From positions 186,001 to 250,000 of the forward strand of contig NZ_CATNLY010000045.1 of NCBI RefSeq assembly GCF_950100655.1: a stretch of 64,000 bases of DNA. The letters run 5' to 3'. The first letter of the stretch is position 1, and the number at the start of each line of letters is the position of its first letter. The notes under the pieces were generated by a model. The model was not told the origin of the DNA, made no database searches, and was given only the letters and a program-made list of their open reading frames with translations. A program made the translations under genes and the position numbers. Positions 11,116 to 24,330 of the stretch are shown here, in pieces. This DNA is from Pleomorphomonas sp. T1.2MG-36 (GTDB taxonomy: Bacteria; Pseudomonadota; Alphaproteobacteria; Rhizobiales; Pleomorphomonadaceae).

Positions 11116-12288
11116 ATGACGGCGGAGGCTCCGGCCGGCGAAATCGCCCTCTGGCTCGATGGCGAAGTCTCCGCCGGCCGTTTGACGGCTGACGCCGCGC
11201 AGCGGCACGCCGCCTTTGCCCTTGACCGGTTGCTCAAAAAGCTCGCGATGCCACGTCGGCGCCGTCGTTTGCTCGGTCTCATTCCGGTGGGGCGGACGCC
11301 GACGGTGCGTGGCCTCTACCTCTGGGGCGGCGTCGGGCGGGGCAAGACGCTGTTGATGGACCGCTTTCACGCGGCAGCGCCGGTCAGCAGGAAGCGGCGG
11401 CAGCATTTTCACGCCTTCATGGCCGACATGCACGATGCCATCGCCACGGCGCGGCGGGCCATGGCGGCCGGCGACCCGCGCGATCCCGTCGAGATCGTGG
11501 CGCGGACCCTTGCGGACGAGGTCAAGCTCCTTTGCTTTGACGAGTTCTCGGTAACCGATATCGCCGATGCCATGCTGCTCGGCCGCCTGTTCGGCCGCCT
11601 CTTCGACCTCGGTCTGACCCTGGTCGCGACGTCCAACGTCGCGCCCGACCGGCTCTATTTGAACGGCCTCAATCGCAACAGCCTCCTCCCCTTCATCGGC
11701 ATTCTCAGGGAACATTGCGAGATCGTGCATCTCAGGGACGGCGCCGATCATCGGCTTGAGGGTCTCTCGGCGGCCGACGTTTATCTGTCTCCGCTTGGGC
11801 CGGCCACCGACGTCGCCACCGAGCGTCTTTGGGCGAGCCTGTCGGATGGTGGCGAGATGACGTGCGATCTTCACGTCAAGGGGCGCCTGCTCCACGTGCC
11901 GCGTGCTGCCGGCCGGCGCGCGCGCTTCACTTTCCCGGAACTTTGCGACCAGCCGCTCGGCGCGGTTGATTATCGAACGATAGCCCGCCACTTCGAGCTG
12001 GTGATGGTGACCGGCGTACCCCGCATCGCGGCCGGCGAGCGCAATCGGGCAAAGCGCTTCATCACACTGGTCGACGTGCTCTACGACGCAGGTTGCGCGC
12101 TCGTGCTGACCGCCGACGGCGAGCCCGGCGACCTTTATCATGCACCGGATGGCAACGAAGCTTTCGAGTTTGCTCGCACGGCGTCTCGGCTCATCGAAAT
12201 GCGCACGGAGGCATGGCTTCGCCGGGCGGCGAGCAGGCCGCCAAAGGCAACCAAAGAGGGTGTTACGTTGACGTCACCTACTTCATGA
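11116..12288 (+). CDS. zapE: Cell division protein ZapE (AFG1-like ATPase)
   Basis: The 390-residue protein is an AFG1/LACE1-family P-loop ATPase. In E. coli ZapE acts at the Z ring during late constriction; mitochondrial relatives handle misassembled proteins. Walker A is GGVGRGKT (71-78), followed by MDRFH. Walker B is LLCFDEF (139-144, Asp142-Glu143), and ATSNVAPDRLYLNGLNR is the family block after it. The gene starts at ATG 11116, eight bases after the Omp19-like gene. In alphaproteobacteria zapE commonly lies just upstream of mdh, as here. Confidence 0.92.
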   Translation: MTAEAPAGEIALWLDGEVSAGRLTADAAQRHAAFALDRLLKKLAMPRRRRRLLGLIPVGRTPTVRGLYLWGGVGRGKTLLMDRFHAAAPVSRKRRQHFHAFMADMHDAIATARRAMAAGDPRDPVEIVARTLADEVKLLCFDEFSVTDIADAMLLGRLFGRLFDLGLTLVATSNVAPDRLYLNGLNRNSLLPFIGILREHCEIVHLRDGADHRLEGLSAADVYLSPLGPATDVATERLWASLSDGGEMTCDLHVKGRLLHVPRAAGRRARFTFPELCDQPLGAVDYRTIARHFELVMVTGVPRIAAGERNRAKRFITLVDVLYDAGCALVLTADGEPGDLYHAPDGNEAFEFARTASRLIEMRTEAWLRRAASRPPKATKEGVTLTSPTS

Positions 12289-12432
12289 AGAAGAAGGCCG
12301 GCAAACCGGTATCGTCTTCGTGAAAAGTTGACTTTCCCCGATAGTCTCGCTTGCACGCGACTGACGATCATTGTAATTCCATGCCGATCGATTTCGATCT
12401 AACTAACCTTTACGTAAAGGGAAAGGTAATAA

Positions 12433-13398
<966 letters not shown>

Positions 13399-13413
13399 TC
13401 TGTTGAAAACATG

Positions 13414-13445
13414 GGCCGGGCCGCCAGACGGCGACCCGGCCTTTT
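13414..13445 (+). terminator. Terminator between mdh and sucC
   Basis: A GC-rich stem (GGCCGGG at 13414-13420 with CCCGGCC at 13435-13441, extended by an inner helix) is followed by T4. It probably separates mdh transcription from the suc genes, at least in part. Confidence 0.7.
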
Positions 13446-13512
13446 CGTCTCCGGCGAATCCATCCGCATTTTCACTCAGTCAGCCTCTCCCACCTCAGCC
13501 AAGGACTTCCGG

Positions 13513-14709
13513 ATGAACATCCACGAATACCAGGCCAAGGCCCTGCTCAAGGGGTTCGGCGCGCCTGTCGCCGCTGGCGTACCCGTCTTTTCCGCCGATC
13601 AGGCGGAGGCGGCCGCCCGGTCTCTTCCCGGCCCTCTTTGGGTCGTGAAAAGCCAGATTCATGCCGGCGGTCGTGGCAAAGGTCGGTTCAAGGAAGCCTC
13701 TGCCGGTGACAAGGGCGGCGTTCGCCTTGCCCGCTCGGTGGACGAGGTGGTGGGATTCGTCCGCGAGATGCTGGGCTCGACACTGGTCACCAAGCAGACC
13801 GGCCCGGCCGGCAAGCAGGTGAACCGACTCTACATCGAGGATGGCGCCGACATCGCCCGCGAGCTCTACTGCTCGCTGCTGGTCGATCGCGCGGTCGGTC
13901 GCATCGCCTTCGTCGTCTCGACCGAGGGCGGCATGGACATTGAGACCGTCGCTCACGATACGCCGGAAAAGATCGTCACGGTGGCCATCGATCCGGAAGC
14001 CGGCGTGACTGCCGCCGACGTGGCGGCCATCGTGTCCGCTCTGCAGCTCGACGGAGTGGCGGCCAAGGATGCCGAGAGCCTCTTCCCGCTGCTCTATCGG
14101 GCCTTCGCCGACAAGGACATGAGCCTCCTGGAGATCAATCCGCTGATCGTGCTGAAGGATGGTCATCTGCGTCTGCTCGACGCCAAGGTGTCCTTCGACG
14201 GCAACGCGCTGTTCCGTCACCCCGACGTCGAGGCGTTGCGCGACCTTTCCGAGGAAGACGCGAAGGAGATCGAGGCCCACAAGCACGATCTCGCCTACGT
14301 GGCGCTCAGCGGCAATATCGGCTGCATGGTCAATGGCGCCGGGCTTGCCATGGCCACCATGGACATCATCAAGCTCTACGGTGCCGAACCGGCCAACTTC
14401 CTCGATGTCGGCGGCGGCGCTTCCCGCGAGAAGGTGACGGCGGCCTTCAAGATCATCACCGCCGACCCGGCCGTGAAGGGCATCCTGATCAACATCTTCG
14501 GCGGCATCATGAAATGCGACGTCATCGCCGAGGGCGTCATCGCCGCCGTGCGAGAGGTTGGGCTGAAGGTGCCTCTGGTCGTTCGCCTGGAAGGCACCAA
14601 CGTCGAGCTTGGCAAGAAGATCATCGCCGAAAGCGGTCTCGACGTCATCGCCGCGGACGACCTGGACGATGCCGCCCGCAAGATCGTCGCCGCCGTGAAG
14701 GGAGCCTGA
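13513..14709 (+). CDS. sucC: Succinyl-CoA synthetase (ADP-forming) beta subunit
   Basis: SucC is the nucleotide- and succinate-binding subunit of succinyl-CoA synthetase, which makes ATP or GTP from succinyl-CoA. The 398-residue protein begins [16 protein letters not shown] and has an ATP-grasp domain ([26 protein letters not shown]) and a C-terminal CoA-ligase domain ([28 protein letters not shown]). ATG 13513 fits the family; in-frame codons upstream to 13411 cover the terminator and are not coding. The sucD start follows four bases after its stop. Confidence 0.97.
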   Translation: MNIHEYQAKALLKGFGAPVAAGVPVFSADQAEAAARSLPGPLWVVKSQIHAGGRGKGRFKEASAGDKGGVRLARSVDEVVGFVREMLGSTLVTKQTGPAGKQVNRLYIEDGADIARELYCSLLVDRAVGRIAFVVSTEGGMDIETVAHDTPEKIVTVAIDPEAGVTAADVAAIVSALQLDGVAAKDAESLFPLLYRAFADKDMSLLEINPLIVLKDGHLRLLDAKVSFDGNALFRHPDVEALRDLSEEDAKEIEAHKHDLAYVALSGNIGCMVNGAGLAMATMDIIKLYGAEPANFLDVGGGASREKVTAAFKIITADPAVKGILINIFGGIMKCDVIAEGVIAAVREVGLKVPLVVRLEGTNVELGKKIIAESGLDVIAADDLDDAARKIVAAVKGA

Positions 14710-14713
14710 CGCG

Positions 14714-15628
14714 ATGTCCATCCTCGTCAACAAGGACACCAAGATCATCGTCCAGGGCCTGACCGGCAAGACCGGCACGTTCCACACGGAGCAGGCACTC
14801 GGCTACTGCGGCACCAGGATGGTCGCCGGCGTCACGCCCGGAAAAGGCGGATCGACCTGGGAAGGCACGCTGCCCGACGGCAGCAAGGCGGTTCTGCCGG
14901 TGTTCGACACCGTCGCCGAGGCGCGTGAGAAGACCGGAGCCAACGCCTCCGTCGTCTACGTGCCGCCCAAGGCGGCCGGCGCCTCGATCATCGAGGCGAT
15001 CGAGGCGGAAATGCCGCTGATCGTCACCATCACCGAAGGCATTCCCGTGCTCGACATGGTGAAGGTGAAGGCCCGGCTCGACCGCTCGACGTCGCGTCTG
15101 CTCGGCCCCAACTGCCCGGGCGTGCTGACGCCCGGCGAGTGCAAGATCGGCATCATGCCCGGCTCCATCTTCCGGCGCGGTTCTGTGGGTATCGTGTCGC
15201 GTTCGGGAACCTTGACCTATGAGGCGGTGTTCCAGACGACGAACGAAGGCCTTGGCCAGACGACCGCCGTCGGCATCGGCGGAGACCCGGTGAAGGGTAC
15301 CGAGTTCATCGACGTGCTGGAGCTGTTCCTCGCCGATCCCGAGACGAAGTCGATCGTCATGATCGGCGAAATCGGCGGCTCGGCCGAAGAGGCGGCTGCC
15401 GAGTTCCTGAGAGACGAGGCCAAGCGCGGCCGCATGAAGCCGACGGTCGGGTTCATCGCCGGCCGCACGGCGCCGCCCGGCCGCACCATGGGCCACGCCG
15501 GCGCCGTGATTTCCGGCGGCAAGGGAGGGGCCGAGGACAAGATCGCCGCCATGGAGGCGGCGGGCATTGTCGTGTCGCCGTCACCGGCGCAGCTCGGCCG
15601 TACGCTGGCCGAACGCCTGAAGGGTTGA
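14714..15628 (+). CDS. sucD: Succinyl-CoA synthetase alpha subunit
   Basis: SucD binds CoA and carries the phospho-histidine of the reaction. The 304-residue product starts [21 protein letters not shown], has the CoA-binding segment [14 protein letters not shown], the block [20 protein letters not shown], and the active-site His at residue 261 in [13 protein letters not shown]. The four-base gap to sucC implies one transcript and coupled translation. A GC-rich hairpin lies between sucD and sucA. Confidence 0.97.
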   Translation: MSILVNKDTKIIVQGLTGKTGTFHTEQALGYCGTRMVAGVTPGKGGSTWEGTLPDGSKAVLPVFDTVAEAREKTGANASVVYVPPKAAGASIIEAIEAEMPLIVTITEGIPVLDMVKVKARLDRSTSRLLGPNCPGVLTPGECKIGIMPGSIFRRGSVGIVSRSGTLTYEAVFQTTNEGLGQTTAVGIGGDPVKGTEFIDVLELFLADPETKSIVMIGEIGGSAEEAAAEFLRDEAKRGRMKPTVGFIAGRTAPPGRTMGHAGAVISGGKGGAEDKIAAMEAAGIVVSPSPAQLGRTLAERLKG

Positions 15629-15657
15629 GGCGTAGCGTCTCACCATCCGAAAGGACG

Positions 15658-15686
15658 CCGCGGGGGCCGATTGCCGCCGCCCGCGG
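15658..15686 (+). other. Intercistronic hairpin between sucD and sucA
   Basis: CCGCGGG (15658-15664) and CCCGCGG (15680-15686) form a 7-bp stem around a 15-nt loop, with no T tract. It could be a processing or stability element that sets the ratio of sucCD to sucAB mRNA. Confidence 0.4.
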
Positions 15687-15763
15687 GGTCCCCATCTACC
15701 CACGGCGAAGCGATCCTGCTTTCGCCGGAACGCGAGGGCGGAGCGGACGGCTCCGAAACGCAT

Positions 15764-18733
15764 ATGGCACGGCAGAACGATAACGACGCTTTCGCCGGAA
15801 CCTCGTTCCTCTATGGCGGCAACGCCGCCTATATCGAGGCGCTTGAGGCTCGCTACCTTGCCGATCCCACGTCGGTCGATCCCGAATGGCGGGAGTTCTT
15901 CGACGCCCTTTCCGAGCCGGCGACGGCGCGCGGCGCGCGGGGCGCCAGCTGGACGCGGTCCGACTGGCCGCCGAAGGTCAATGGCGAACTGGTCTCCGCG
16001 CTTGACGGCAACTGGCCAGAAGCCAGCAAGGTCCTCGAAAAGAAGATCGAGGCGAAGGCGCAGCCGGCCGGCATCAGCGCCGAGGAGCTCCGGCAGGCGA
16101 CGCTCGATTCGGTGCGCGCCATCATGATGATTCGCGCCTATCGCATGCGCGGCCATCTCCATGCCGATCTCGACCCGATCGGCGTCGCCAAGAAGCTCGA
16201 CCATGAGGAGCTGCATCCGACGAGCTACGGTTTCACCGAAGCCGACATGGACCGGCCCATCTTCATCGATCACGTGCTCGGCCTCGAATACGCCACCGTG
16301 CGCCAGATGATCGATATCCTGAAGCGCACCTACTGCGGCACGATCGGCTACGAGTTCATGCATATCTCCTCGCCGGAGGAGAAGGCCTGGATCCAGGAGC
16401 GCATCGAAGGGCCGGACAAGCAGATCGAGTTTACCGATAATGGCAAGAAGGCCATTCTGAACAAGCTGATCGAAGCCGAGGGCTTCGAGAAGTTTCTGGA
16501 CGTCAAGTACACCGGCACCAAGCGCTTCGGCCTCGACGGCGGCGAAAGCCTGATTCCGGCGCTTGAGCAGATCATCAAGCGTGGCGGCAATCTCGGCGTG
16601 AAGGAGATTGTCCTCGGCATGCCGCATCGTGGTCGCCTCAACGTGCTGACGCAGGTGATGGGCAAGCCGCACCGGGCGCTGTTCCACGAGTTCAAGGGCG
16701 GCTCCTACGCCCCTGACGACGTCGAAGGCTCGGGTGACGTCAAGTATCACCTCGGTGCATCCTCGGATCGCGAGTTCGATGGCAACAAGGTTCACCTCAG
16801 CCTGACGCCCAACCCGTCGCACCTCGAGATCGTCAATCCGGTGGTGCTCGGCAAGGTCCGCGCCAAGCAAGACGTCTCCACCACGGTCTGGGAGGGCGAC
16901 ATCATCCCGTTGCGTGAGCGGGTCAAGGTGCTGCCCTTGCTGCTCCACGGTGATGCGGCCTTCGCCGGTCAAGGCGTGGTTGCCGAGTGCTTCGGCCTCA
17001 GCCAACTGCGCGGTCACCGCGTCGGCGGTTCGATCCACTTCATCGTCAACAACCAGATCGGCTTCACCACCAACCCGCATTTCTCGCGGTCTTCGCCCTA
17101 TCCGTCCGATGTGGCCAAGATGGTCGAGGCGCCGATCCTGCACGTCAACGGCGACGATCCAGAGGCGGTGGTCTATGCCGCCAAGGTCGCCATCGACTAC
17201 CGTCAGAAGTTCCACAAGCCGGTGGTGATCGACATGATCTGCTACCGTCGCTTCGGTCACAACGAAGGCGACGAGCCGGGCTTCACCCAGCCGATCATGT
17301 ATTCCAAGATCCGCGGCCATGCGACGACCCTGCAGATCTACGCCAAGAAGCTGATCGACGAGGGTACGGTCACCCAGGACGAAGTCATCGGCATGCAGGC
17401 CGCCTTCCGCCAGAGGCTCGACCAGGAGTACGAGGCGGGACAGGCCTACAAGCCCAACAAGGCCGACTGGCTCGATGGCGCCTGGGCCGGCCTCAGGGTG
17501 GCCGACAGCTTCGACGAACAGCGGCGCGGCCAGTCTGGCGTCAACATCGAGACGCTCAAGGAGATTGGTCTCAAGATCAACACGGTGCCGCCGACGTTCA
17601 ACGTTCACCGCACCATCCAGCGCTTCCTCGACGCTCGCAAGAAGGCGATCGAGACCGGCGAGGGCATCGACTGGGCGCTTGGCGAGGCCCTGGCCTTCGG
17701 CTCGCTCGCCTTCGGCGGTCACAAGATCCGCCTGTCGGGCCAGGACTGCGAACGCGGTACCTTCAGCCAGCGTCACAGCGTGCTCTACGATCAGGAGACC
17801 GAAGCCCGCTATATTCCGCTCGCCAATCTCTCGCCGGAACAGGCGCCCTTCGAAGTCATCAACTCGATGCTGTCGGAAGAGGCGGTGCTCGGCTTCGAAT
17901 ACGGTTACTCGCTGGCCCGCCCCAACGCGCTCACCCTTTGGGAAGCGCAGTTCGGCGACTTCGCCAACGGTGCGCAGGTGGTGTTCGACCAGTTCATCTC
18001 CGGCGGTGAGCGCAAGTGGCTGAGAATGTCCGGCCTCGTCTGCCTGCTGCCGCATGGCTATGAGGGGCAGGGGCCGGAGCATTCGTCCGGCCGTCTCGAA
18101 CGCTGGCTGCAACTCTGTGCCGAAGACAACATGCAGGTCGCCAACTGCACGACGCCGGCCAACTACTTCCATATCCTCAGGCGGCAGCTGACGCGCGATT
18201 TCCGCAAGCCGCTGATCCTGATGACGCCGAAGTCGTTGCTGCGCCACAAGCGGGCGGTGTCCAAGCTCGCCGATATGGGAGCGGAGACCTCCTTCCACCG
18301 GCTGCTCTGGGATCATGCCGAGTCGGATCCGGAAACGGTGACCGTGCGCCTGAAGCCGGACGCCGAAATTCGCCGCGTGGTGATGTGCTCCGGCAAGGTC
18401 TATTACGATCTCCTCGAGGAACGCGAGAAGCGCGGCATCGACGATGTCTATCTCCTCCGCGTCGAGCAGCTCTATCCCTTCCCGGCCAAGGCGCTGGTCA
18501 ATGAGCTCGGTCGCTTCCCGAACGCCGAGCACGTCTGGTGTCAGGAGGAGCCCAAGAACATGGGCTCCTGGACCTTCATCGACCCCTATCTCGAATGGGT
18601 TCTGAAGCAGATTGGCGCCAAGACCCCCCGCGCCCGCTATGCCGGCCGGGCTCCGGCCGCCGCCACCGCCACGGGCTTGATGTCCAAGCACCTCGCCCAG
18701 CTCGCCGCCTTCCTCGACGAAGCGCTCGGCTGA
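15764..18733 (+). CDS. sucA: 2-oxoglutarate dehydrogenase E1 component
   Basis: This thiamine-diphosphate enzyme decarboxylates 2-oxoglutarate and transfers succinyl to the lipoyl arm of E2. The 989-residue product has the N-terminal peptide [20 protein letters not shown] that docks on E2, the central block [23 protein letters not shown], and the ThDP/Mg region [20 protein letters not shown] followed by [10 protein letters not shown]. The C-terminal half has [16 protein letters not shown] and [14 protein letters not shown] 15764 gives the family N-terminus; upstream in-frame codons to 15671 run through the hairpin. No strong ribosome site is visible. Confidence 0.97.
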   Translation: MARQNDNDAFAGTSFLYGGNAAYIEALEARYLADPTSVDPEWREFFDALSEPATARGARGASWTRSDWPPKVNGELVSALDGNWPEASKVLEKKIEAKAQPAGISAEELRQATLDSVRAIMMIRAYRMRGHLHADLDPIGVAKKLDHEELHPTSYGFTEADMDRPIFIDHVLGLEYATVRQMIDILKRTYCGTIGYEFMHISSPEEKAWIQERIEGPDKQIEFTDNGKKAILNKLIEAEGFEKFLDVKYTGTKRFGLDGGESLIPALEQIIKRGGNLGVKEIVLGMPHRGRLNVLTQVMGKPHRALFHEFKGGSYAPDDVEGSGDVKYHLGASSDREFDGNKVHLSLTPNPSHLEIVNPVVLGKVRAKQDVSTTVWEGDIIPLRERVKVLPLLLHGDAAFAGQGVVAECFGLSQLRGHRVGGSIHFIVNNQIGFTTNPHFSRSSPYPSDVAKMVEAPILHVNGDDPEAVVYAAKVAIDYRQKFHKPVVIDMICYRRFGHNEGDEPGFTQPIMYSKIRGHATTLQIYAKKLIDEGTVTQDEVIGMQAAFRQRLDQEYEAGQAYKPNKADWLDGAWAGLRVADSFDEQRRGQSGVNIETLKEIGLKINTVPPTFNVHRTIQRFLDARKKAIETGEGIDWALGEALAFGSLAFGGHKIRLSGQDCERGTFSQRHSVLYDQETEARYIPLANLSPEQAPFEVINSMLSEEAVLGFEYGYSLARPNALTLWEAQFGDFANGAQVVFDQFISGGERKWLRMSGLVCLLPHGYEGQGPEHSSGRLERWLQLCAEDNMQVANCTTPANYFHILRRQLTRDFRKPLILMTPKSLLRHKRAVSKLADMGAETSFHRLLWDHAESDPETVTVRLKPDAEIRRVVMCSGKVYYDLLEEREKRGIDDVYLLRVEQLYPFPAKALVNELGRFPNAEHVWCQEEPKNMGSWTFIDPYLEWVLKQIGAKTPRARYAGRAPAAATATGLMSKHLAQLAAFLDEALG

Positions 18734-18794
18734 CCGGCCATCGGGGCGGCCAACCGGCCGCCTCCATCCCTTTCGCATCTGGAGAGAAGCTCAA

Positions 18795-20015
<1,221 letters not shown>

Positions 20016-20127
20016 CGATCGGCGCCGCACTCAGGCCTCCCTCCAAGGCGGAGGGAGGATGCCTGTCGGCGCCCGCCTGCGGTCCGCCGCCCTCGACGGG
20101 GGCGATGCGGCAATCGAAAGGAAACCG

Positions 20128-20760
20128 ATGTCTCCTTATCTCGGCGAGCTTGCCGGCGTCATGGCGGTCTTCTCCTTTGCCATCGTGGCACCCGGCGCGG
20201 ACACCGCCATGGTCATGCGGCAGAGCCTCGTTCACGGCAGGCGGGCCGGTATCCTCACGGCCTTCGGCGTCGGTACCTCGCTGCTGTTCCACCTCACCTA
20301 CACCATCCTCGGTCTGGGGCTGATCGTCTCCCAGTCCTTGCTGCTGTTCTCGGTGATCAAGTGGGCCGGTGCCGCCTATCTGGCCTACATGGGCATCATG
20401 GCGCTGCGAGCGCCCGCACCGACGTTGCCGGAGCCCGGCACCCGGCTTGCGGTGCCCACGAGCAATCTCAGGGCCTTCGGTCTCGGCTTCCTGACCAATG
20501 CCCTCAATCCCAAGCCGATACTGTTCTTCCTGTCCCTGTTCTCCGCGCTGGTCAGTCACCAGACCCCGGCGCTGGTAAAGGGCGGCTACGGCTTGGTCAT
20601 GGCGGCCTGTCTCATTCTTTGGTTCTCCGCCGTGTCCTGCTTTCTGACCATGCCCAGGGTGAGAAACGCCTTTTCGCGAGCCGGCCTCTGGATCAATCGC
20701 GTAACCGGTGCTGTCTTCATCGCCTTCAGCATCCGTCTGGCTCTTTCCCGAGCCGAGTGA
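20128..20760 (+). CDS. LysE/RhtB-family amino acid exporter
   Basis: The 210-residue membrane protein has about six hydrophobic helices and the family motif [25 protein letters not shown] near residues 17-41, plus [14 protein letters not shown] around 130. LysE/RhtB proteins export amino acids or related metabolites; the substrate cannot be read from sequence. It lies between odhB and lpdA on the same strand, so it may be co-expressed with the TCA enzymes. ATG 20128 has GAAAGGA before it; an upstream ATG at 20059 would add a polar tail not seen in the family. Confidence 0.88.
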   Translation: MSPYLGELAGVMAVFSFAIVAPGADTAMVMRQSLVHGRRAGILTAFGVGTSLLFHLTYTILGLGLIVSQSLLLFSVIKWAGAAYLAYMGIMALRAPAPTLPEPGTRLAVPTSNLRAFGLGFLTNALNPKPILFFLSLFSALVSHQTPALVKGGYGLVMAACLILWFSAVSCFLTMPRVRNAFSRAGLWINRVTGAVFIAFSIRLALSRAE

Positions 20761-20816
20761 GTCCCCCGCACTGCGCACCTGAACACAAGCCGCTGCAGCC
20801 TCAGAGGAGTGCCTTC

Positions 20817-22205
20817 ATGTCCTTCGATCTCGTTGTCATCGGTACCGGTCCCGGCGGTTATGTGGCAGCCATCCGCGCCTCCCAGCTCGGCATGAACGTC
20901 GCCGTCGTCGAAAAGCGCGCGAGCCACGGCGGCACCTGTCTCAATGTCGGCTGCATTCCGTCCAAGGCGCTGTTGCATGCGTCCGAGATGTTCCACGAGG
21001 CCGGGCACGTCTTCGCCAAGCTCGGCGTCAAGGTCGGAGAGCCCGAACTCGATCTGCCGGCCATGATGGGCCACAAGGACGCAACCGTCCGCAGCAACGT
21101 CCAGGGCATCGATTTCCTCTTCAAGAAGAACAAGATCACCGTCCATCGCGGTACCGGCCGCATCGTCGCCGCGGGCAAGGTGGAAGTGACTGGCGAAGGC
21201 GACGACAAGACGGTCGTCGAAGCGAGGAGCATTCTGATTGCCACCGGCTCCGATGTGGCGGGCTTGCCCGGCATCGCCATTGACGAGAAGAGCGTGGTCT
21301 CCTCGACCGGCGCGCTGTCGCTGGAAAAGGTGCCCGGGCATCTGGTGGTGATCGGTGCCGGCGTCATCGGCCTCGAACTCGGCTCGGTCTGGCAGCGCCT
21401 GGGCGCGCGCGTCACGGTGATCGAGTATCTCGACCGTATCCTTCCAGGCCTCGACGGAGAGGTGGCGAAGACCTTCCAGAAACTCCTGGAGCGTCAGGGA
21501 TTTGCCTTCAAGCTCGGGCGCAAGGTAACCGGCGTCGACGGCGGAAAGGTGCGTTTCGAGCCCGCCGCCGGGGGCGAGGCGGAAACCGTCGATGCCGACG
21601 TCGTGCTGGTGGCGGTCGGCCGCAAACCCTTTACCGAGGGTCTCGGCCTTGCCGAAGTCGGCGTCAAGCTCGACGGCAAGGGGCGCGTTGAGATCGATGG
21701 CCATTACGCGACGAACGTGCCGGGCATCTACGCCATCGGCGATGTCGTTGCCGGGCCCATGCTCGCCCACAAGGCCGAAGACGAAGGTATCGCCGTGGCC
21801 GAACTCCTGGCCGGCAAGGCGGGCCACGTCAATTACGACGTGATCCCGGCGGTGGTCTACACGTCGCCCGAGGTCGCCGCCGTCGGCCGGACCGAGGAAG
21901 ATCTGAAGACCGCCGGCGTGCCCTATAAGGTCGGCAAGTTCAGCTACATCGCCAACGGCCGCGCCAAGTCGATCCTCAAGACCGATGGCTTCGTCAAGGT
22001 GCTGGCCCATGCCGACACCGACCGCGTGCTCGGCGTACACATTGTCGGACCGGGCGCCGGCGAAGCGATCGCCGAGGCGGCGGTGCTGATGGAGTTCTCC
22101 GGATCGGCCGAGGATCTTGCCCGTACCTGTCATGCCCATCCGACGCTGTCGGAGGCGGTGAAGGAAGCGGCGCTCGCCGTCGACAAGCGAGCAATTCACG
22201 CCTGA
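20817..22205 (+). CDS. lpdA: Dihydrolipoyl dehydrogenase (E3)
   Basis: E3 reoxidises the dihydrolipoyl arm of 2-oxoacid dehydrogenases with NAD. The 462-residue flavoprotein has the FAD motif [15 protein letters not shown] (7-21), the redox disulfide Cys41/Cys46 in [13 protein letters not shown], the NAD motif [15 protein letters not shown], the second FAD block [20 protein letters not shown], and the C-terminal HAHPTLSEA with catalytic His and Glu. GAGGAG precedes ATG 20817. Its position after sucA-odhB marks it as the E3 of that complex. Confidence 0.97.
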   Translation: MSFDLVVIGTGPGGYVAAIRASQLGMNVAVVEKRASHGGTCLNVGCIPSKALLHASEMFHEAGHVFAKLGVKVGEPELDLPAMMGHKDATVRSNVQGIDFLFKKNKITVHRGTGRIVAAGKVEVTGEGDDKTVVEARSILIATGSDVAGLPGIAIDEKSVVSSTGALSLEKVPGHLVVIGAGVIGLELGSVWQRLGARVTVIEYLDRILPGLDGEVAKTFQKLLERQGFAFKLGRKVTGVDGGKVRFEPAAGGEAETVDADVVLVAVGRKPFTEGLGLAEVGVKLDGKGRVEIDGHYATNVPGIYAIGDVVAGPMLAHKAEDEGIAVAELLAGKAGHVNYDVIPAVVYTSPEVAAVGRTEEDLKTAGVPYKVGKFSYIANGRAKSILKTDGFVKVLAHADTDRVLGVHIVGPGAGEAIAEAAVLMEFSGSAEDLARTCHAHPTLSEAVKEAALAVDKRAIHA

Positions 22206-22208
22206 CGG

Positions 22209-23174
22209 TCAGCGGCGCCGGTCGACGATGGTGAACAGCCCGACGCCGCCCACCACCAGCGCGGTGCCGAGAAGATCGACGCCGCGCAACGGCTCGCCCA
22301 GGATCAGCACGGCGAGGAACAGCGTCACCACCGGCGACAGCGTGCCGATGGTGGAGTTGGCCGCCGCCGAAATGCGCGACAGCGCGGCGCTCATCAGGAA
22401 GCTGGGCAATATCGTCGCGCCGATGGCCAGCGCCACGGCGAGCGCAAAGGCGCGGCTGGACACGACGAGGGCCGATAGCGGGTGCGTGAGAAGAAACAGC
22501 ATCAGGATCACCGCCGCCGCACCGGTCATGGCGACCGAGGTGAACAGAGGCGCCCCCATGACGGCAATGCTGCCTCCGGCCAGCAGCTGATAAAGCGCGA
22601 AGGTGACGGCGGCGCCCAATACCCAGAGCGCGCCGACGACGATGTCGCCACCGCCCGTCTTAAAGTCGGCCAGGAACACCACGGCGAGGCCCAGATAGGC
22701 GATGCCAAAGGCGGCGAGCGGCTTCCAGCGCAGCGGCATGTGGAACAGGGCCGCGCCGAGCAGCAGCACGAACAGCGGATAGGTGAAGAGAATCAGCCGC
22801 TCGAACTGCGGCGTCAGCGTCTCCAGGCCCTTGAAGTCGGCATAGGACGAAAACCAGTAGCCGATCACCCCGATCAGCAACGCCTTGGCATAGGCCGGCA
22901 TCGGCACCGCCCGCTGGCGCTCCCGGGCATAGGCCAGAACGCCGACGGCAACGTAGACGGGCACGGAGAGCCCCATTCGGAGCGCTAGCAGCGTCAGCGT
23001 GTCCACGCCCTCGGCAAAGGCGAGCTTGATGAGGATGCCCTTGGCGGCGAACAGCACGGCTCCGAGAGCGGCGAATCCGTAGCCGAGCCAAGGCGTATCG
23101 GTTGAGGGAGCAGCGGAAGCGTTCAAGAGGCGATGGCCCTGATGGGCCTCCCGGGAGGTGGACTTAAGTCGCAA
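22209..23174 (-). CDS. EamA/DMT-family transporter
   Basis: The 321-residue protein has ten predicted membrane helices in two five-helix EamA repeats, starting near LGYGFAALGAVLFAAKGILI and near DIVVGALWVLGAAVTFALYQ. The C-terminal repeat ends with SPVVTLFLAVLILGEPLRG, a conserved segment of the drug/metabolite transporter superfamily. The substrate is unknown. The start is uncertain: the longest frame begins at TTG 23174, and a second TTG at 23126 is possible. Its stop is four bases from that of convergent lpdA, so transcripts overlap. Confidence 0.85.
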   Translation of the reverse strand: MRLKSTSREAHQGHRLLNASAAPSTDTPWLGYGFAALGAVLFAAKGILIKLAFAEGVDTLTLLALRMGLSVPVYVAVGVLAYARERQRAVPMPAYAKALLIGVIGYWFSSYADFKGLETLTPQFERLILFTYPLFVLLLGAALFHMPLRWKPLAAFGIAYLGLAVVFLADFKTGGGDIVVGALWVLGAAVTFALYQLLAGGSIAVMGAPLFTSVAMTGAAAVILMLFLLTHPLSALVVSSRAFALAVALAIGATILPSFLMSAALSRISAAANSTIGTLSPVVTLFLAVLILGEPLRGVDLLGTALVVGGVGLFTIVDRRR

Positions 23175-23230
23175 GCCTTAAGCCATCGGGCAGGCCAAGG
23201 AAAGCCGATCGGCGAAACGGGTATCCTGCC

Positions 23231-24175
23231 TCATGCGCGCGGATGTGCGCCCTTCCAGGCGGCGACCAACCGTTCGGCGTCGACCGAGGTGTAGACCTGC
23301 GTCGTCGACAGGTTGGCGTGGCCCAACAGTTCCTGGATGGTGCGGAGATCGCCCCCGGACCCGAGAAGATGCGTGGCGAACGAGTGCCGGAGCGCGTGTG
23401 GTGTCGCCGTTTCGGGAAGACCAAGGGCGCCGCGCAGGCGTTGAACGGCGAGCTGGATGATGCGGGGCGACAGCGGCCCTCCCTTTGCGCCGCGAAACAG
23501 GGGCTCCTGCGGGGCGAGACGGAAGGGGACGAGGCGAATGTAGGCCGCCACGGCCCGACCGACCGCGGGCAGCACGGGGACAAGTCTCGTCTTGCCACCC
23601 TTGCCGGTGACGCGCACCGCGCCGCCCGCTTCCGGCGGCGCTTCGGCGGCGGTCAGTGAAAGAGCCTCGGAAATGCGCAGACCGGCGCCGTAGAGCAGCG
23701 CCAGCACGGCGGCGTCGCGCGCGGCGATCCATGGCTCGTCCACCAGTGCTCCGGCTTCGGACACGATGGAAAGCGCGTCGGAAACGCCGAGCGGGCGCGG
23801 TAACCGGCGGGGTGCTTTCGGCGCCGCGATAGCGGAGACGGCGGCGCTGGTTGCTTCCCCTCGCTTCTCGAGGAACCGAATCAGCGAACGAATGCCGGAG
23901 AGGCCGCGTGCGAGGCTTGGCGCGGCGAGGCCGTCACGTCGGCGGCGCGCGAGGAAAGCACGATAATCCGCTGGCGACAGCCGACCGAGGTCGACAATGG
24001 CGGGAGGCGCGCCAAGGTGCCCCGTCAGGAAGCGAACGAAATCGTGCGCGTCACGGCCGTAGGCCTCGACGGTGCGTGGGCTGAGGCGGCGCAGATCGGC
24101 CAGCCAGCGTTGCCAGTCGAGGACGGCAACGGCGAGATCGGGCGCCATGGTGACAAGAGGGGTGGTATCGGTCAT
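23231..24175 (-). CDS. xerC: Tyrosine recombinase XerC
   Basis: XerC with XerD resolves chromosome dimers at dif. The 314-residue protein has the SAM-like N-terminal DNA-binding domain (about 12-110) and the catalytic domain with Arg167 (GAGLRISEAL), a Lys in GKGGKTR (192 or 195), His260 and Arg263 (HALRHSFATHLL), His286 and nucleophile Tyr295 (VYTSVD). All catalytic residues are present. The sequence is a chromosomal Xer and differs clearly from the element integrase at 42-43 kb. Confidence 0.93.
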   Translation of the reverse strand: MTDTTPLVTMAPDLAVAVLDWQRWLADLRRLSPRTVEAYGRDAHDFVRFLTGHLGAPPAIVDLGRLSPADYRAFLARRRRDGLAAPSLARGLSGIRSLIRFLEKRGEATSAAVSAIAAPKAPRRLPRPLGVSDALSIVSEAGALVDEPWIAARDAAVLALLYGAGLRISEALSLTAAEAPPEAGGAVRVTGKGGKTRLVPVLPAVGRAVAAYIRLVPFRLAPQEPLFRGAKGGPLSPRIIQLAVQRLRGALGLPETATPHALRHSFATHLLGSGGDLRTIQELLGHANLSTTQVYTSVDAERLVAAWKGAHPRA

Positions 24176-24330
24176 CGGCTTCGGCTTTCGCTTCGGACTG
24201 TCGGCTGAAAAGCTGAATGGCCGATGAACGCAGGCCTCAGGGTTGGTTCAAGGGAAACGGTGTAGAAATCCGCTCAAGATGACCCGCCGGCAGGAAACCG
24301 GTGAGTCCGCGCTCCAAGGAGGGCCCTGCC

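Noticed and set aside
15581..18778. 1065-codon open frame on the minus strand opposite sucA
   Set aside because: It is the antisense shadow of sucA in GC-rich DNA. The translation has no domain motifs, while the plus strand encodes a full E1 enzyme.
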